Shown one piece after another: positions 1 to 7,592 of a stretch of 17,194 nucleotides of DNA. Every line of letters starts with the position of its first letter. Position 1 is the stretch's first letter. Under the pieces are notes generated by a model. The model was not told where the DNA came from, ran no database searches, and worked only from the letters and a program-made list of their open reading frames with translations. The DNA comes from Pedosphaera sp. (lineage in GTDB: Bacteria; Verrucomicrobiota; Verrucomicrobiae; Limisphaerales; Pedosphaeraceae), in assembly GCA_028293265.1 (NCBI GenBank), contig JAQGPB010000658.1, positions 1 through 17,194 on the forward strand. The letters run 5' to 3'. The translations under genes and the position numbers were made by a program.

Positions 1-1
1 A

Positions 2-271
2 CTTTGTGTAGAACTGGTTTTGTTTCATGCGGTGGATACCTTCGTGTCGCAGACTGTGACCCCGGACTTCATCTATTTCCGGCTGCATGGGGGAAAGGGA
101 TTCAAACATGTCTATACGGATGTCGAACTGCAAAAACTTAGCGGCATGATCCCTCGCGGCAAACCCGCCTATGTGATGTTCAACAATATCAACATGGTTG
201 AGGATGCTCTGCGGTTCGTAGCAATGACCCGCGATTTAACCGGTGGTTCAAAATTAAACCGCGTTCTTTGA
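2..271 (+). CDS. DUF72 (YecE-like) family protein, C-terminal fragment
   Basis: The reading frame is open from base 2 and ends at TGA 269-271, so the gene starts before the window. The visible part is about 89 residues. It carries the stretch TPDFIYFRLHG, then a YTDVEL helix start and a YVMFNNIN segment. These match the usual C-terminal order of DUF72 proteins (TPDFVYVRLHG, then a tyrosine-rich segment, then VYFNN). DUF72 proteins have a TIM-barrel-like fold; their biochemical role is not established. The TTG at base 20 should not be taken as a start, because the frame and the family similarity continue upstream of it. The gene converges on the oxidoreductase gene with only 7 bases between the two stop codons, so there is no room for a separate terminator. 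The family call is fairly sure; the function is unknown. Confidence 0.75.
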   Translation, partial: LCVELVLFHAVDTFVSQTVTPDFIYFRLHGGKGFKHVYTDVELQKLSGMIPRGKPAYVMFNNINMVEDALRFVAMTRDLTGGSKLNRVL

Positions 272-278
272 TTGATCA

Positions 279-1481
279 TCAGCGGTCGAAAGCGAATATG
301 CCCGCATCCGGGTTTCGCCGACCCAAGAAATCATCGCGGATGATTTCGGCGGCGATGAGGCTGTAGGTGATTCCATTTCCCCCGTAGCCCAGCGCAAAAT
401 ACGCGTGCGGCAGGCTGTGATTGGGCCCGATGTAGGCCAGCCCATCCTTGGTTTCACCAAAAGTTCCGGCCCATGAATAGGCGACCTCGAGTTTGGTGGC
501 GGGAAAAAGCTGCTTGAACTTGCGCAGCAAAGTCCGCGTTTTGCGTGAAATCAAGGCATCGCGTCGCGCCGGATCGGTGAAGTCTTCGTCTTCGCCTCCT
601 ACGATGACGCGATTATCACCTGTCGTGCGCAAATAAAGATAGGGCATCCCGCTTTCCCAGATGAGACTGCGGCCATGCCAATCCAGGGGTTCCGTCACGG
701 GCTCGCTAATTAAGGCGTAAGTGCTTTTCAAGCTGCCGGCTTCACCACGAAGCCAGGCCATGGATTCGAACCCGGCCGCCATGATCGCCCGCCGGGCCTT
801 CACCGTAATACCGTTCCCGGTGGTAAGTCTTATGCCGCGCCGGTTCGGCTCGAAGCGCCTGACGGTGGTTCGATCAAAAACCTGAAGCCCACGATGGCAA
901 CCCGCCGCCAGCAAACCATGGGTCAAGCGATGCGGGTCCACCTGGCCGCCATTTTGCGAAAAGAGCGCCGCCGGCCGGGAGAAGGGAAAATGCCTCTCAA
1001 TTTCCGATTGGTCCCAAAAATCCAGATCAAATCCGAGTTCGCGCCGCAGATGAAATTCTTCCTTCAGCCCGGGAATTTCGCGGAGGGCGCGGACCAGAAA
1101 CAAGCTGGGTTTTTTCTCGAAATCGCAATTAATTTTGAGCTTCCTAACAAGCTGGCCGAGCTGGATTACGGCTTCGTGGCAGAGCTGATAACTGCGGTTT
1201 GCTTTCGCCCGGCCAATCTTGCGCACCAACTGCCGCAAGGGGACATCCACCTCGTACTGCAACAGTGCGGTGCTGCCACTGGTGCTGCCGGTTCCGATGT
1301 CCCGTTTATCCAGCAGCACCGTATGGATTCCCGCTTCCGCCAGATGAAATGCCACCAGCGCGCCGGTGATGCCTCCGCCAACCACCACGGCGTCACAAGT
1401 CAGATCATGATCCAATGAAGGATAATTTTTGACCAAGCCGTTACGGATGCTCCAGAACGGATAATCGGAGGTGAGGTCCAT
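279..1481 (-). CDS. FAD-dependent oxidoreductase (DAO / glycine oxidase-like family)
   Basis: A 400-residue protein of the DadA/glycine-oxidase superfamily (DAO domain), which usually oxidises amines or amino acids with FAD. The N-terminal Rossmann motif is at residues 31-60: VVVGGGITG, with the GxGxxG glycines at 35, 37 and 40, then acidic D58 at the end of the second strand, as expected for binding the FAD ribose. TGSTSGST follows (about 64-71), the usual second FAD contact in this family. Near the C-terminus, YFALGYGGNGIT is the conserved last FAD loop, so the protein is complete. No signal peptide is visible, so it is probably cytoplasmic. The substrate cannot be read from the sequence. 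It lies 48 bases downstream of the pyrophosphatase gene on the same strand and may be co-transcribed with it. No strong Shine-Dalgarno precedes the ATG. Confidence 0.85.
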   Translation of the reverse strand: MDLTSDYPFWSIRNGLVKNYPSLDHDLTCDAVVVGGGITGALVAFHLAEAGIHTVLLDKRDIGTGSTSGSTALLQYEVDVPLRQLVRKIGRAKANRSYQLCHEAVIQLGQLVRKLKINCDFEKKPSLFLVRALREIPGLKEEFHLRRELGFDLDFWDQSEIERHFPFSRPAALFSQNGGQVDPHRLTHGLLAAGCHRGLQVFDRTTVRRFEPNRRGIRLTTGNGITVKARRAIMAAGFESMAWLRGEAGSLKSTYALISEPVTEPLDWHGRSLIWESGMPYLYLRTTGDNRVIVGGEDEDFTDPARRDALISRKTRTLLRKFKQLFPATKLEVAYSWAGTFGETKDGLAYIGPNHSLPHAYFALGYGGNGITYSLIAAEIIRDDFLGRRNPDAGIFAFDR

Positions 1482-1529
1482 GATGGCTATGGCTGGGAGC
1501 GACCGCCTTCATTCGAGGCGCGGCACGGT

Positions 1530-2084
1530 TCACTTTTTGTGCTTCGATTTTTTCTTCTTCAGGTATTGCTTGATTCCCTTGCGAACAATCTGTCCGGCCT
1601 TTTGCGGACTTCCCTGACCGAGCACTTTGAATTGCTTGCCATCCAACTGATTGTAGGAGACGAAAAAATATTCGATCTGCCTGCAGAGTTTTTTGTTCAA
1701 CGCAATTGCCTCAAACTCATTCGGCGTTTCCTTGCCGATCGCCACTCCAATCAGGCGGTCATTGCGCATGGTCTGTCCATCATCTGTCTGCCTGGCCTTG
1801 ATGACGGCAACCAGGCGGGCCTTCAGGAGGCATCCGGGTATGAGCGGTTCCTCATTCAGAATCAAAATGTCCAGCGGATCGCCGTCGTCGCCCAGCGTCG
1901 AGGGAATAAACCCAAAGTTAAACGGAAACATCATGCCGTTGGGCAGGGCGCGCTTCAAACCGAACAGCCCGGTTTCAGCATCGTAGGCATATTTGATGCG
2001 GCTGCCCTTGGGTGTTTCCACGATCACGTTGAGACACTTTTTGTCCGAATCAAACGACTCCAGGCGGTCAATGAGTTTTTTCAT
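1530..2084 (-). CDS. ppa: Inorganic pyrophosphatase, family I
   Basis: Hydrolyses pyrophosphate to two phosphates in the cytosol, pulling biosynthetic reactions forward. The chosen start gives 184 residues, close to the family norm of about 175. The signature DGDPLD (D67, D69, D72) binds the catalytic metals. Upstream, IKYAYD (K31) and FPFNFGFIPSTLGDDGDP follow the E. coli Ppa layout. The second acidic cluster, around TDDGQTMRNDRLIG (residues 100-112), matches the position of the other metal ligands. The reading frame runs 19 codons further upstream to 2141, but those residues do not resemble the family, so I start at MKKLIDR. The C-terminus ends in a lysine-rich tail, YLKKKKSKHKK, which is not part of the catalytic fold. 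The DUF3309 gene lies 93 bases upstream and the oxidoreductase 48 bases downstream, all on the same strand. Confidence 0.93.
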   Translation of the reverse strand: MKKLIDRLESFDSDKKCLNVIVETPKGSRIKYAYDAETGLFGLKRALPNGMMFPFNFGFIPSTLGDDGDPLDILILNEEPLIPGCLLKARLVAVIKARQTDDGQTMRNDRLIGVAIGKETPNEFEAIALNKKLCRQIEYFFVSYNQLDGKQFKVLGQGSPQKAGQIVRKGIKQYLKKKKSKHKK

Positions 2085-2177
2085 TATGCAAGACCAGTTC
2101 CAAATAAAATCGCCCAGCCTTATCCCGGTAAAAGATTCCACAGGAACGGCGTCGCGCGAACTTCCGAGAAACGAATT

Positions 2178-2336
2178 TTATATATATCCGAGCAGCACCA
2201 GAATGAGGACGATGATAAGTATCGTGCCGATGGTTCCACTGGGCGCATAACCCCAAGAACGGCTGTGAGGCCAGGCGGGTATCGCCCCCAGGAGAATTAA
2301 AACCAGGCAAACAAGCAAGATTGCGCCGATGCTCAT
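2178..2336 (-). CDS. DUF3309 small membrane protein
   Basis: A 52-residue, almost entirely hydrophobic protein: one membrane segment at about residues 2-17, the polar turn WPHSRSWGYAPSG, then a second segment ILIIVLILVLLG. This two-helix plan with a W-P-x-S-x-x-W-G-Y turn is the DUF3309 signature; the function is unknown. I start at 2336 rather than the upstream in-frame start at 2363 because AAGGAA sits directly before it (minus strand, 2341-2346, 4 bases from the ATG). The longer reading would translate the ribosome binding site itself. The protein has the normal family length. It is the first gene of a leftward group with the pyrophosphatase and the oxidoreductase. Confidence 0.8.
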   Translation of the reverse strand: MSIGAILLVCLVLILLGAIPAWPHSRSWGYAPSGTIGTILIIVLILVLLGYI

Positions 2337-2710
2337 AGAGTTCCTTTCTTTCACGAATAACAAGCTGGTGAGATGCCAACCAGTGACTTCAGCATTTGTC
2401 CCAAATTAAAGGACTTTTTGCAGAGAATCTTTACCAGATGAATAATATGAACATGCAAATTGCGAATTTCAGGAACGATAATTCTGCAAATTGTCGTGCC
2501 TGGTTAATCGAGCCCGGATGGCTTTCCAAGGAAGAAGGAAGCTTTTAAAATAAACTACCCGATCCCCGTAAATGAAAGAAGTGGCATCTTGACTGCTGGA
2601 ATGGAAATATATTGGCAGTCATTTAAAGGCGGTCAATGCGGGGATGACTCCGTTCCGAAATGATTCGTCCCGGCATCGTTATTGTGAAGGCATAATCTCC
2701 AAACTCAAAC
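2337..2710. other. Divergent intergenic region, no gene recognised
   Basis: About 374 bases lie between the leftward DUF3309 gene and the rightward metallopeptidase gene, so promoters for both should be here. The stretch is more AT-rich than its flanks. I see the ribosome binding site of DUF3309 at 2341-2346 and a 9-base direct repeat TGCAAATTG near 2455 and 2487. A TTGACT at 2589-2594 has no good -10 box at 16-18 bases, so I do not call a promoter. A 36-codon ORF at 2438-2548 has no recognisable features. Confidence 0.5.
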
Positions 2711-3808
2711 TTGAAAACATTTAATTGCAATGCGTGCGGCAGGCTCGTTTTTTTTGAAAACGTGAAATGTGTGAACTGCGGTCATGCGCTGGGCTTCTTG
2801 CCTTTGCCGCAGGAATTGAGCGCTCTGGAGCCGGTTGAAAACGGAAACTGGCGCGCGCTGGCTCCCGGACAGAAGAAGCCGCTTTATCGTGTTTGCGCGA
2901 ATGGGACCCAGCATCAGGTGTGCAACTGGATGGCTTCGGCGGACGATCCGAATCCGTTTTGCGTCGCATGTCGGCTCAACGAACTGATTCCGGATTTGTC
3001 GGTGCCGGGCAACTTGGAGCGCTGGCGCAAGCTGGAAAAGGCCAAACGACGCATCGTTTACACCATTATGCATCTGGGCTTGCCCATGGAAGGCGTGCCC
3101 GAGGAAAAGCGCCCGGCACTTCGTTTTAATTTTGCAGCCGATATTGCAGGTGGATCGCCCGTCCTGACGGGGCATGCCGACGGCTTGATCACCGTCAACA
3201 TTGCCGAAGCCGATGACGCAGAGCGCGAAAGCCGCCGGGTGAATTTGCGTGAACCGTATCGCACCTTGCTCGGGCATCTGCGGCACGAAGTGGCCCATTA
3301 TTACTGGGACCGGTTGATCGCGAACAGCGAATGGCTTCCGCGCTACCGTGAATTGTTTGGCGTTGAAACCGCCAATTACGATGCCGCGCTGAAGCAACAT
3401 TATCAACAAGGAGCGCCGCCGGACTGGCAGGCGCGGCATGTCAGCGCTTATGCCAGCGCTCATCCATGGGAGGATTGGGCGGAAACGTGGGCCCACTATT
3501 TTCACATCGTGGATATGGTGGAGACCGCAGGCAGTTTTGGCCTGAAGCTCAAGCCAATTCATCCGGCGGCCAAGACGATGACCGCCGATCCCGCAAAGGC
3601 TGGCGATGGGAATGCAAGTTTTGACACAGTGCTGGCAAACTGGTTTCCGCTCACGCACGCGCTGAACGCCTTGAATCGCGGCATGGGGTTGCTGGATGTT
3701 TATCCGTTTGTCCTTTCCTGCGGCGCGATTGAGAAGTTGCGTTTCGTGCATGAGGTGGTGCGAACCACGTCTGCGGAGAAGGAGAAGTTGCGCGCGGCTA
3801 AAAAATAA
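2711..3808 (+). CDS. Putative zinc-binding metallopeptidase (Peptidase_Mx family) with N-terminal zinc ribbon
   Basis: A 365-residue protein. The N-terminus is a zinc-ribbon-like domain with CNAC (C6, C9) and CVNC (C20, C23) pairs and further cysteines at 62, 71, 84 and 87. The catalytic domain carries [10 protein letters not shown]192, E193 and H196 form the HExxH zinc site. [15 protein letters not shown] (about 251-265) is downstream, where E254 or E258 may supply the third ligand. This architecture fits the family annotated as putative zinc-binding metallopeptidase; its substrates are not known. There is no signal peptide, so it is probably cytosolic. The start is TTG at 2711: no ATG or GTG lies between the upstream stop (2693) and the first CxxC, and [17 protein letters not shown] is the usual family start. 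No clear Shine-Dalgarno is visible. PurN begins about 60 bases after the stop. Confidence 0.85.
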   Translation: MKTFNCNACGRLVFFENVKCVNCGHALGFLPLPQELSALEPVENGNWRALAPGQKKPLYRVCANGTQHQVCNWMASADDPNPFCVACRLNELIPDLSVPGNLERWRKLEKAKRRIVYTIMHLGLPMEGVPEEKRPALRFNFAADIAGGSPVLTGHADGLITVNIAEADDAERESRRVNLREPYRTLLGHLRHEVAHYYWDRLIANSEWLPRYRELFGVETANYDAALKQHYQQGAPPDWQARHVSAYASAHPWEDWAETWAHYFHIVDMVETAGSFGLKLKPIHPAAKTMTADPAKAGDGNASFDTVLANWFPLTHALNALNRGMGLLDVYPFVLSCGAIEKLRFVHEVVRTTSAEKEKLRAAKK

Positions 3809-3870
3809 GCGCGGCGGCACCTGCTCATTGCCGCTTGTCTCTGCCCGGTGGTCCGTTGTATGACAAGCGG

Positions 3871-4497
3871 GTGAGCGGCGAACGAAAATATCGGATTGGC
3901 GTGTTGGGGTCGGGCAAAGGGTCAAACTTTGTGGCCATTGCGGATGCTTGCGCGGCAGGGGCGGTCCCGGCGGAGGTGACCGCTGTCATCAGCGATGTGG
4001 CGGACGCGCCCATTTTGGAGCGGGCGCGCGAGCGGGGCTTGCCGGCGCAATACATTCCTCCCGGCAAATTTCGCACCAAACTGGATGAAGCAGCGGAACA
4101 AGCTTACATCGGGGCCTTGCAAGCCGCGCAGGTGGATTTGGTGGTGCTCGCCGGCTTCATGCGCATTCTCAAGGGCGATTTTCTCAAGGCATTCCCGCAA
4201 CGGGTGGTGAACATTCATCCGGCGCTGCTGCCATCTTTTCCGGGATTGGAATCGTGGAAACAGGCTTTGGACTACGGGGTGAAATTCACCGGCGTGACGG
4301 TGCATTTCGTGGATCAAGGCGTGGATACCGGGCCGATTCTGGCACAACAAACCGTCCCGGTGCTGGAAGGCGACACGCCGGTTACGCTACACGCGCGCAT
4401 CCAGGAAGCTGAAAGGGCGCTTTATCCGGCTACGATTGCGGCGTTGGTGCGTGGGGAAGTGATGGTTGAGGGGCGTAGGACGGTTTGGAAAAGGTAA
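3871..4497 (+). CDS. purN: Phosphoribosylglycinamide formyltransferase (GART, 10-formyl-THF dependent)
   Basis: Catalyses the third step of purine synthesis, moving a formyl group from 10-formyltetrahydrofolate to GAR, in the cytosol. The N-terminal phosphate loop is [11 protein letters not shown]. The catalytic triad is present: N114 and H116 in [13 protein letters not shown], and D152 in [11 protein letters not shown], with the same spacing as E. coli N106, H108 and D144. The length is about 208 residues, typical of the family. The start is uncertain. I chose GTG 3871 because it leaves seven residues before the first strand, as in other PurN proteins. A TTG at 3835 and another at 3856 are in frame, and none of the three has a good Shine-Dalgarno. 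The gene is followed within 17 bases by the heptamer hairpin and a T-rich tract. Confidence 0.92.
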   Translation: MSGERKYRIGVLGSGKGSNFVAIADACAAGAVPAEVTAVISDVADAPILERARERGLPAQYIPPGKFRTKLDEAAEQAYIGALQAAQVDLVVLAGFMRILKGDFLKAFPQRVVNIHPALLPSFPGLESWKQALDYGVKFTGVTVHFVDQGVDTGPILAQQTVPVLEGDTPVTLHARIQEAERALYPATIAALVRGEVMVEGRRTVWKR

Positions 4498-4513
4498 TGG
4501 TAAAGCGCCAAGT

Positions 4514-4649
4514 GCGATTAAGCTCCAAGCACCAAGCTCCAACATCCAGAGAAACTTCAAACACCAAGCTCCAAATGGCGACTATTGTTTGGAGCTTGAT
4601 TATTCTCTGGAGCTTGGATGTTGGAGCTTGGTGCTTGGAGCTTAATCGC
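4514..4649. repeat. Heptamer-built inverted repeat (large hairpin) after purN
   Basis: The left arm 4514-4553 and right arm 4603-4649 are reverse complements. They differ only by one extra 7-base unit in the right arm. Both arms are chains of a heptamer near AAGCTCC (AAGCTCC, AAGCACC, AAGCTCC, AACATCC). The spacer holds a nested inverted repeat, AAGCTCCAAA (4566-4575) against TTTGGAGCTT (4588-4597), so almost the whole 136 bases can fold into one hairpin. A T6 tract at 4658-4663 follows, so it may also end purN transcription. Repeats of this AAGCTCCAAGCACC type are, to my knowledge, scattered between genes in Verrucomicrobia-like genomes. Short ORFs read through it on both strands (4430-4751) are not genes. 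Confidence 0.85.
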
Positions 4650-4657
4650 GCTTCGTC

Positions 4658-4670
4658 TTTTTTATTATTA
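4658..4670 (+). terminator. T-rich tract after the purN hairpin, possible intrinsic terminator
   Basis: TTTTTTATTATTA starts 9 bases after the right arm of the large hairpin. The hairpin is much longer than a normal intrinsic terminator and the T tract is slightly displaced, so the terminator role is inference. Confidence 0.4.
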
Positions 4671-4686
4671 CAGCCTTGCGGGACAG

Positions 4687-4727
4687 CGCGGGGTGACGCA
4701 ATATCCACGACCCGCGGGGTTCCGCGG
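4687..4727 (+). promoter_or_regulatory. Two overlapping GC-rich hairpins in the hisG leader
   Basis: CGCGGG (4687-4692) can pair with CCCGCG (4711-4716). Alternatively CCGCGG (4712-4717) can pair with CCGCGG (4722-4727) across a GGTT loop. The two stems share bases, so only one can form at a time. They end 20 bases before the hisG ATG. No histidine-rich leader peptide is visible, so an attenuator is only a possibility; GC-rich sequence can form such stems by chance. Confidence 0.3.
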
Positions 4728-4747
4728 CGCGGTCAGACGGATGGAAT

Positions 4748-5635
4748 ATGAAGAGTCAGAGCAAGTCAAAATTACGTTTTGGACTGCCCAAAGGCAGTTT
4801 GCAAGAGGCCACCATCGAAAAGATGGCCAAGGCCGGCTTCAATATTCAGGTGAGCAGCCGCTCATACATTCCCTATGTGGATGATGACGAACTGGAAATC
4901 CGCCTCATCCGCGCCCAGGAAATCAGCCGTTACGTCGAGCACGGTTACTTGGATTGCGGCATAACCGGCCACGATTGGATCCAGGAAAACGATTCGGACG
5001 TCCACGAAGTTGGCGAATTCCAGTTCAGCAAGGTGACGCGTCAACCGGCCCGTTGGGTGCTCGCCGTGCCGGAGGATTCACGGGTGAAAACGGTGAAAGA
5101 TCTCAAGGGCAAACGAATCGCCACAGAGGTGGTGAACCTGACCCGCAAATACTTGAAGAAGCACGGCGTGAAGGCCGAGGTGGAATTTTCCTGGGGCGCC
5201 ACGGAGTTCAAGGCGCACGAACTGGTGGACGCGATTGTGGAATTGACCGAGACCGGTTCCTCTTTGCGCGCCAACAAACTCCGCATCGTGGACACTTTGC
5301 TGACGTCCACCCCGCGCCTGATCGCGAACCACAAGTCTTGGAAAAACAAGTGGAAGCGCCAAAAGATCGAGACGATGTCGCTGCTGCTCAAGGGCGCGTT
5401 GGAAGCGGAGATCAAGGTCGGCCTGAAGATGAACATCGCCGAGAAGAATCTGGCGAAACTGTTGCAAAGCCTTCCTTCGCTGCGCAATCCCACCGTATCC
5501 AACCTGAGCCTCAAGGGCTGGGTGGCCGTGGAAACGATCATTGACGAACATGTCGTGCGCGAACTTATCCCGCAGCTCAAGGCGGCGGGCGCGGAAGGCA
5601 TCACCGAATATCCTTTGAACAAAGTAGTTTATTAA
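4748..5635 (+). CDS. hisG: ATP phosphoribosyltransferase, long form
   Basis: First enzyme of histidine synthesis: joins ATP and PRPP to phosphoribosyl-ATP in the cytosol. The 295-residue length is that of the long form, which carries its own C-terminal regulatory domain and needs no HisZ. The N-terminus shows [14 protein letters not shown]; the middle has [19 protein letters not shown] and then [20 protein letters not shown], the PRPP-binding region around E-T-G-S-S. The C-terminal part, about residues 215-295, reads [20 protein letters not shown] and ends [15 protein letters not shown], the HisG_C ACT-like fold that binds histidine for feedback control. The ATG follows GGATGGAAT, a weak ribosome binding site. 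No other his gene is in the window. A tiny ribosomal-type ORF follows after 24 bases. Confidence 0.95.
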   Translation: MKSQSKSKLRFGLPKGSLQEATIEKMAKAGFNIQVSSRSYIPYVDDDELEIRLIRAQEISRYVEHGYLDCGITGHDWIQENDSDVHEVGEFQFSKVTRQPARWVLAVPEDSRVKTVKDLKGKRIATEVVNLTRKYLKKHGVKAEVEFSWGATEFKAHELVDAIVELTETGSSLRANKLRIVDTLLTSTPRLIANHKSWKNKWKRQKIETMSLLLKGALEAEIKVGLKMNIAEKNLAKLLQSLPSLRNPTVSNLSLKGWVAVETIIDEHVVRELIPQLKAAGAEGITEYPLNKVVY

Positions 5636-5659
5636 TTAATCATACCTGCAAACAAACCT

Positions 5660-5743
5660 ATGGGTTCACTGAAAAAACGCCGGAAATCGAAGATCAACAA
5701 GCATAAACGCCGCAAGCAGCTTCGCGCCAATCGCCACAAGTAG
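5660..5743 (+). CDS. AURKAIP1/COX24-domain small basic protein (bS22/mS38-like)
   Basis: A 27-residue ORF, ATG 5660 to TAG 5741-5743: MGSLKKRRKSKINKHKRRKQ, then LRANRHK. Sixteen of the 27 residues are K, R or H. The pattern KKRRKSKINKHKRRKxLRxNRHK is that of the AURKAIP1/COX24 domain (DUF1713), whose members include mitochondrial ribosomal protein mS38 and actinobacterial bS22. Those bind rRNA in the small subunit, so a ribosomal role is the likely one; it is inferred from the family. The gene falls below common ORF length cut-offs and is easily missed. It lies 24 bases after hisG and is probably co-transcribed. No clear Shine-Dalgarno precedes it. Confidence 0.8.
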   Translation: MGSLKKRRKSKINKHKRRKQLRANRHK

Positions 5744-5759
5744 CGCACCTGGCAGAAGT

Positions 5760-5822
5760 AAGCCTGCGTTCCGGCGCACAGGCTTCGCCCCGGTTCCGCG
5801 CTTCCTCCTCGGGGTTGCGCGG
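5760..5822 (+). other. Two consecutive hairpins between the bS22-like gene and the TPR lipoprotein gene
   Basis: AAGCCTG (5760-5766) pairs with CAGGCTT (5779-5785), with CG/CG pairing inside. CCGCGC (5796-5801) pairs with GCGCGG (5817-5822). Neither is followed by a T run, so they are not standard intrinsic terminators. They could be RNA-stabilising or Rho-related structures, or chance GC pairing. Confidence 0.35.
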
Positions 5823-5847
5823 ACGCTATTAAGGGTTATTCTACCGC

Positions 5848-7563
5848 ATGCTGGATTGTCGTCATCGCGGAGTGTGGTTTCTGGCCATTGGCACCATGAT
5901 GCTGGCCGGCTGTACCTCATATACCAGCCCGCCGCCGAACCGCGCGGGTTGGGAACCGCCTTTGTTGCCTCGCGTCGAGGCGACCGCCAAGCCGTCCCAC
6001 CCTGTTGAAGTGGACCAGAACTTGGTCCGTGCCTATGCGCATTACGCGCAAGGCATGATCTATGATTTGGACGACCAGCCCAACGAGGCTGAGACGGAAT
6101 TGTCCAAGGCTGCCTTCGCGGACCCTTCCAACGCGGACTTGGTTCTTGAGTTGACCCGGCGCTATCTGCAGGAGAAGCAACCTGAAAAGGCGCTGGAAAT
6201 TCTGAACCGCGCCGTGACCGTGCCGGGCGCTTCGGGTGTTCTTTTCGCGCGACAGGCGGTGGTTTATTCCCGCCTGGGCAAGGATGAGCCGGCGTTGGAA
6301 GCCTGTCAGACCGCCATCAAGCGCGATCCAGCCTTGCTCGACGGTTACCGGGCGCTTTTTTACATCCGTCTGCAAAAGAACCAGTCCAAGGAGGCGTTGA
6401 AAGTGCTGGATCAGGCATTGCATTATCCGAATACCAACGCCGAATTCGAGCTCGGCCTGGTGGAATTATACGCGACCTTGGAACGCCAAGACCCGGCCGA
6501 AAAAGTCGCCATCAAGGCCGACGCACTGGCCGCCCTCAACCGCGCGGCAGGGCAAAATCCCGCCAGCCCGCAATTGCGCTTAAAGCTGGGCGATGCTTAC
6601 AACCTGCTCGGGGACTCGACCAATGCGGCGCGCATCTATGCGCAATTGCTCGATTCGCGTTATGAATTTCCCGGGTTGCGCGAAAAACTGGTGGACATCT
6701 ATTGGCGTCAGAAAAATTTCAAGCAGGCGCAGGAACAGTTGGAAGCCATGGTGCAGGAAGACCCGACGAACCCCAAGACCTACTATCTGCTCGGCAGCCT
6801 GGCGGATGAAGACAAGCGGTTCGCAGACGCGGCGGCTTATTTTCAAAAGGCGCTGCTCCTGAGCGACAATGCCGAGGATTTGTATTACGAGCTGGCCCGG
6901 GTGCAGATCAATATCAACCAGCCGAAGGAGGCGCTGGACACCCTGGAACGGGCCAAGGCGCATCCAAATTTCAAGGGCGGGTTCGCCCCCGAGGTGCTCA
7001 CGGCGCTGGCTTATGCGCGGCAAAAAGATTACACGAATGCGCTCAACCATTTCACCGCCGCCGAGGTGCTTGCGAAAGCCACCGCGCCGGCCGGATTGAC
7101 CAGCGGGTTTTACTTTGACCAGGGTTCGACTTACGAGCGGGCCGGGAATTTCGAACAGGCTGAACAGTGTTTTGAGAAGAGCCTGCAGATTACCCCCAAT
7201 TTTCCCGAGGCGCTGAATTATCTGGGCTACATGTGGGCCGAGCGCGGGGTGAAACTGGATCGCGCGCGCGAAATGATTGAAAAGGCTGTCCGCCTGGAGC
7301 CGAACAGCGCGGCTTATCTGGACAGCCTCGGCTGGGTGTTGTACAAGCTTAACCGTCCGCAGGAAGCATTGCCCAATTTGCAAAAGGCCATCCAGCTTAC
7401 TGAGGAGCCGGATGCGACTTTGTTCGATCACCTGGGCGACATTTATGCGGCGCTGAAACAGAACGACAAGGCCCACGACGCCTGGGCCAAGTCCATTTCC
7501 GTGGAGCCAAATGATCAGGTGCGCAAAAAATTGGGTGATGTCAGCGGCAACTCCGGACGGTGA
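5848..7563 (+). CDS. Tetratricopeptide-repeat lipoprotein
   Basis: A 571-residue protein with a lipoprotein signal: MLDCRHRGVWFLAIGTMMLAGC, lipobox LAGC with lipidated C22. A proline-rich linker (SPPPNRAGWEPP) follows. From about residue 65 to the end it consists of TPR helices, for example AETELSKAAFADPSNADLVL, then EKALEILNRAV, EALKVLDQAL, QAQEQLEAMVQEDPTNPKTY, EQCFEKSLQITPNFPEALNY, IEKAVRLEPNSAAYLDSLGW and ALPNLQKAI. TPR lipoproteins of this kind usually act as envelope protein scaffolds; no specific partner can be named here. The length allows about 14-15 repeats. The stop TGA lies just before the DUF2203 gene, so the two are probably co-transcribed. Confidence 0.85.
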   Translation: MLDCRHRGVWFLAIGTMMLAGCTSYTSPPPNRAGWEPPLLPRVEATAKPSHPVEVDQNLVRAYAHYAQGMIYDLDDQPNEAETELSKAAFADPSNADLVLELTRRYLQEKQPEKALEILNRAVTVPGASGVLFARQAVVYSRLGKDEPALEACQTAIKRDPALLDGYRALFYIRLQKNQSKEALKVLDQALHYPNTNAEFELGLVELYATLERQDPAEKVAIKADALAALNRAAGQNPASPQLRLKLGDAYNLLGDSTNAARIYAQLLDSRYEFPGLREKLVDIYWRQKNFKQAQEQLEAMVQEDPTNPKTYYLLGSLADEDKRFADAAAYFQKALLLSDNAEDLYYELARVQININQPKEALDTLERAKAHPNFKGGFAPEVLTALAYARQKDYTNALNHFTAAEVLAKATAPAGLTSGFYFDQGSTYERAGNFEQAEQCFEKSLQITPNFPEALNYLGYMWAERGVKLDRAREMIEKAVRLEPNSAAYLDSLGWVLYKLNRPQEALPNLQKAIQLTEEPDATLFDHLGDIYAALKQNDKAHDAWAKSISVEPNDQVRKKLGDVSGNSGR

Positions 7564-7592
7564 AGGGTGCGGTGACGCGGGGAAAAACGTTC

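Noticed and set aside
2438..2548. 36-codon ORF (MNNMNMQIANF...) in the large intergenic region
   Set aside because: No Shine-Dalgarno, no recognisable sequence and a length expected by chance in AT-rich DNA.
2589..2617. TTGACT with AATATATT nearby as a promoter for the metallopeptidase
   Set aside because: The possible -10 sequences are only 11-13 bases away, too close for a sigma-70 type promoter.
2705..3925. 406-codon ORF on the minus strand
   Set aside because: Shadow of the metallopeptidase gene, which has the HExxH and paired CxxC motifs; the minus-strand translation is rich in H, Q and R and has no domain.
4500..4660. CRISPR array, because of the regular short repeats
   Set aside because: The units are 7 bases without unique spacers and form an inverted, not direct, arrangement.
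4430..4751. Short ORFs on both strands through the heptamer hairpin
   Set aside because: They encode near-identical repetitive peptides only because the DNA is an inverted repeat; not genes.
6580..7476. 298-codon minus-strand ORF, and similar ORFs at 5078-5622 and 10247-11134
   Set aside because: All lie fully opposite well-recognised genes (TPR lipoprotein, hisG, dehydratase/LolA) and show shadow-like composition.
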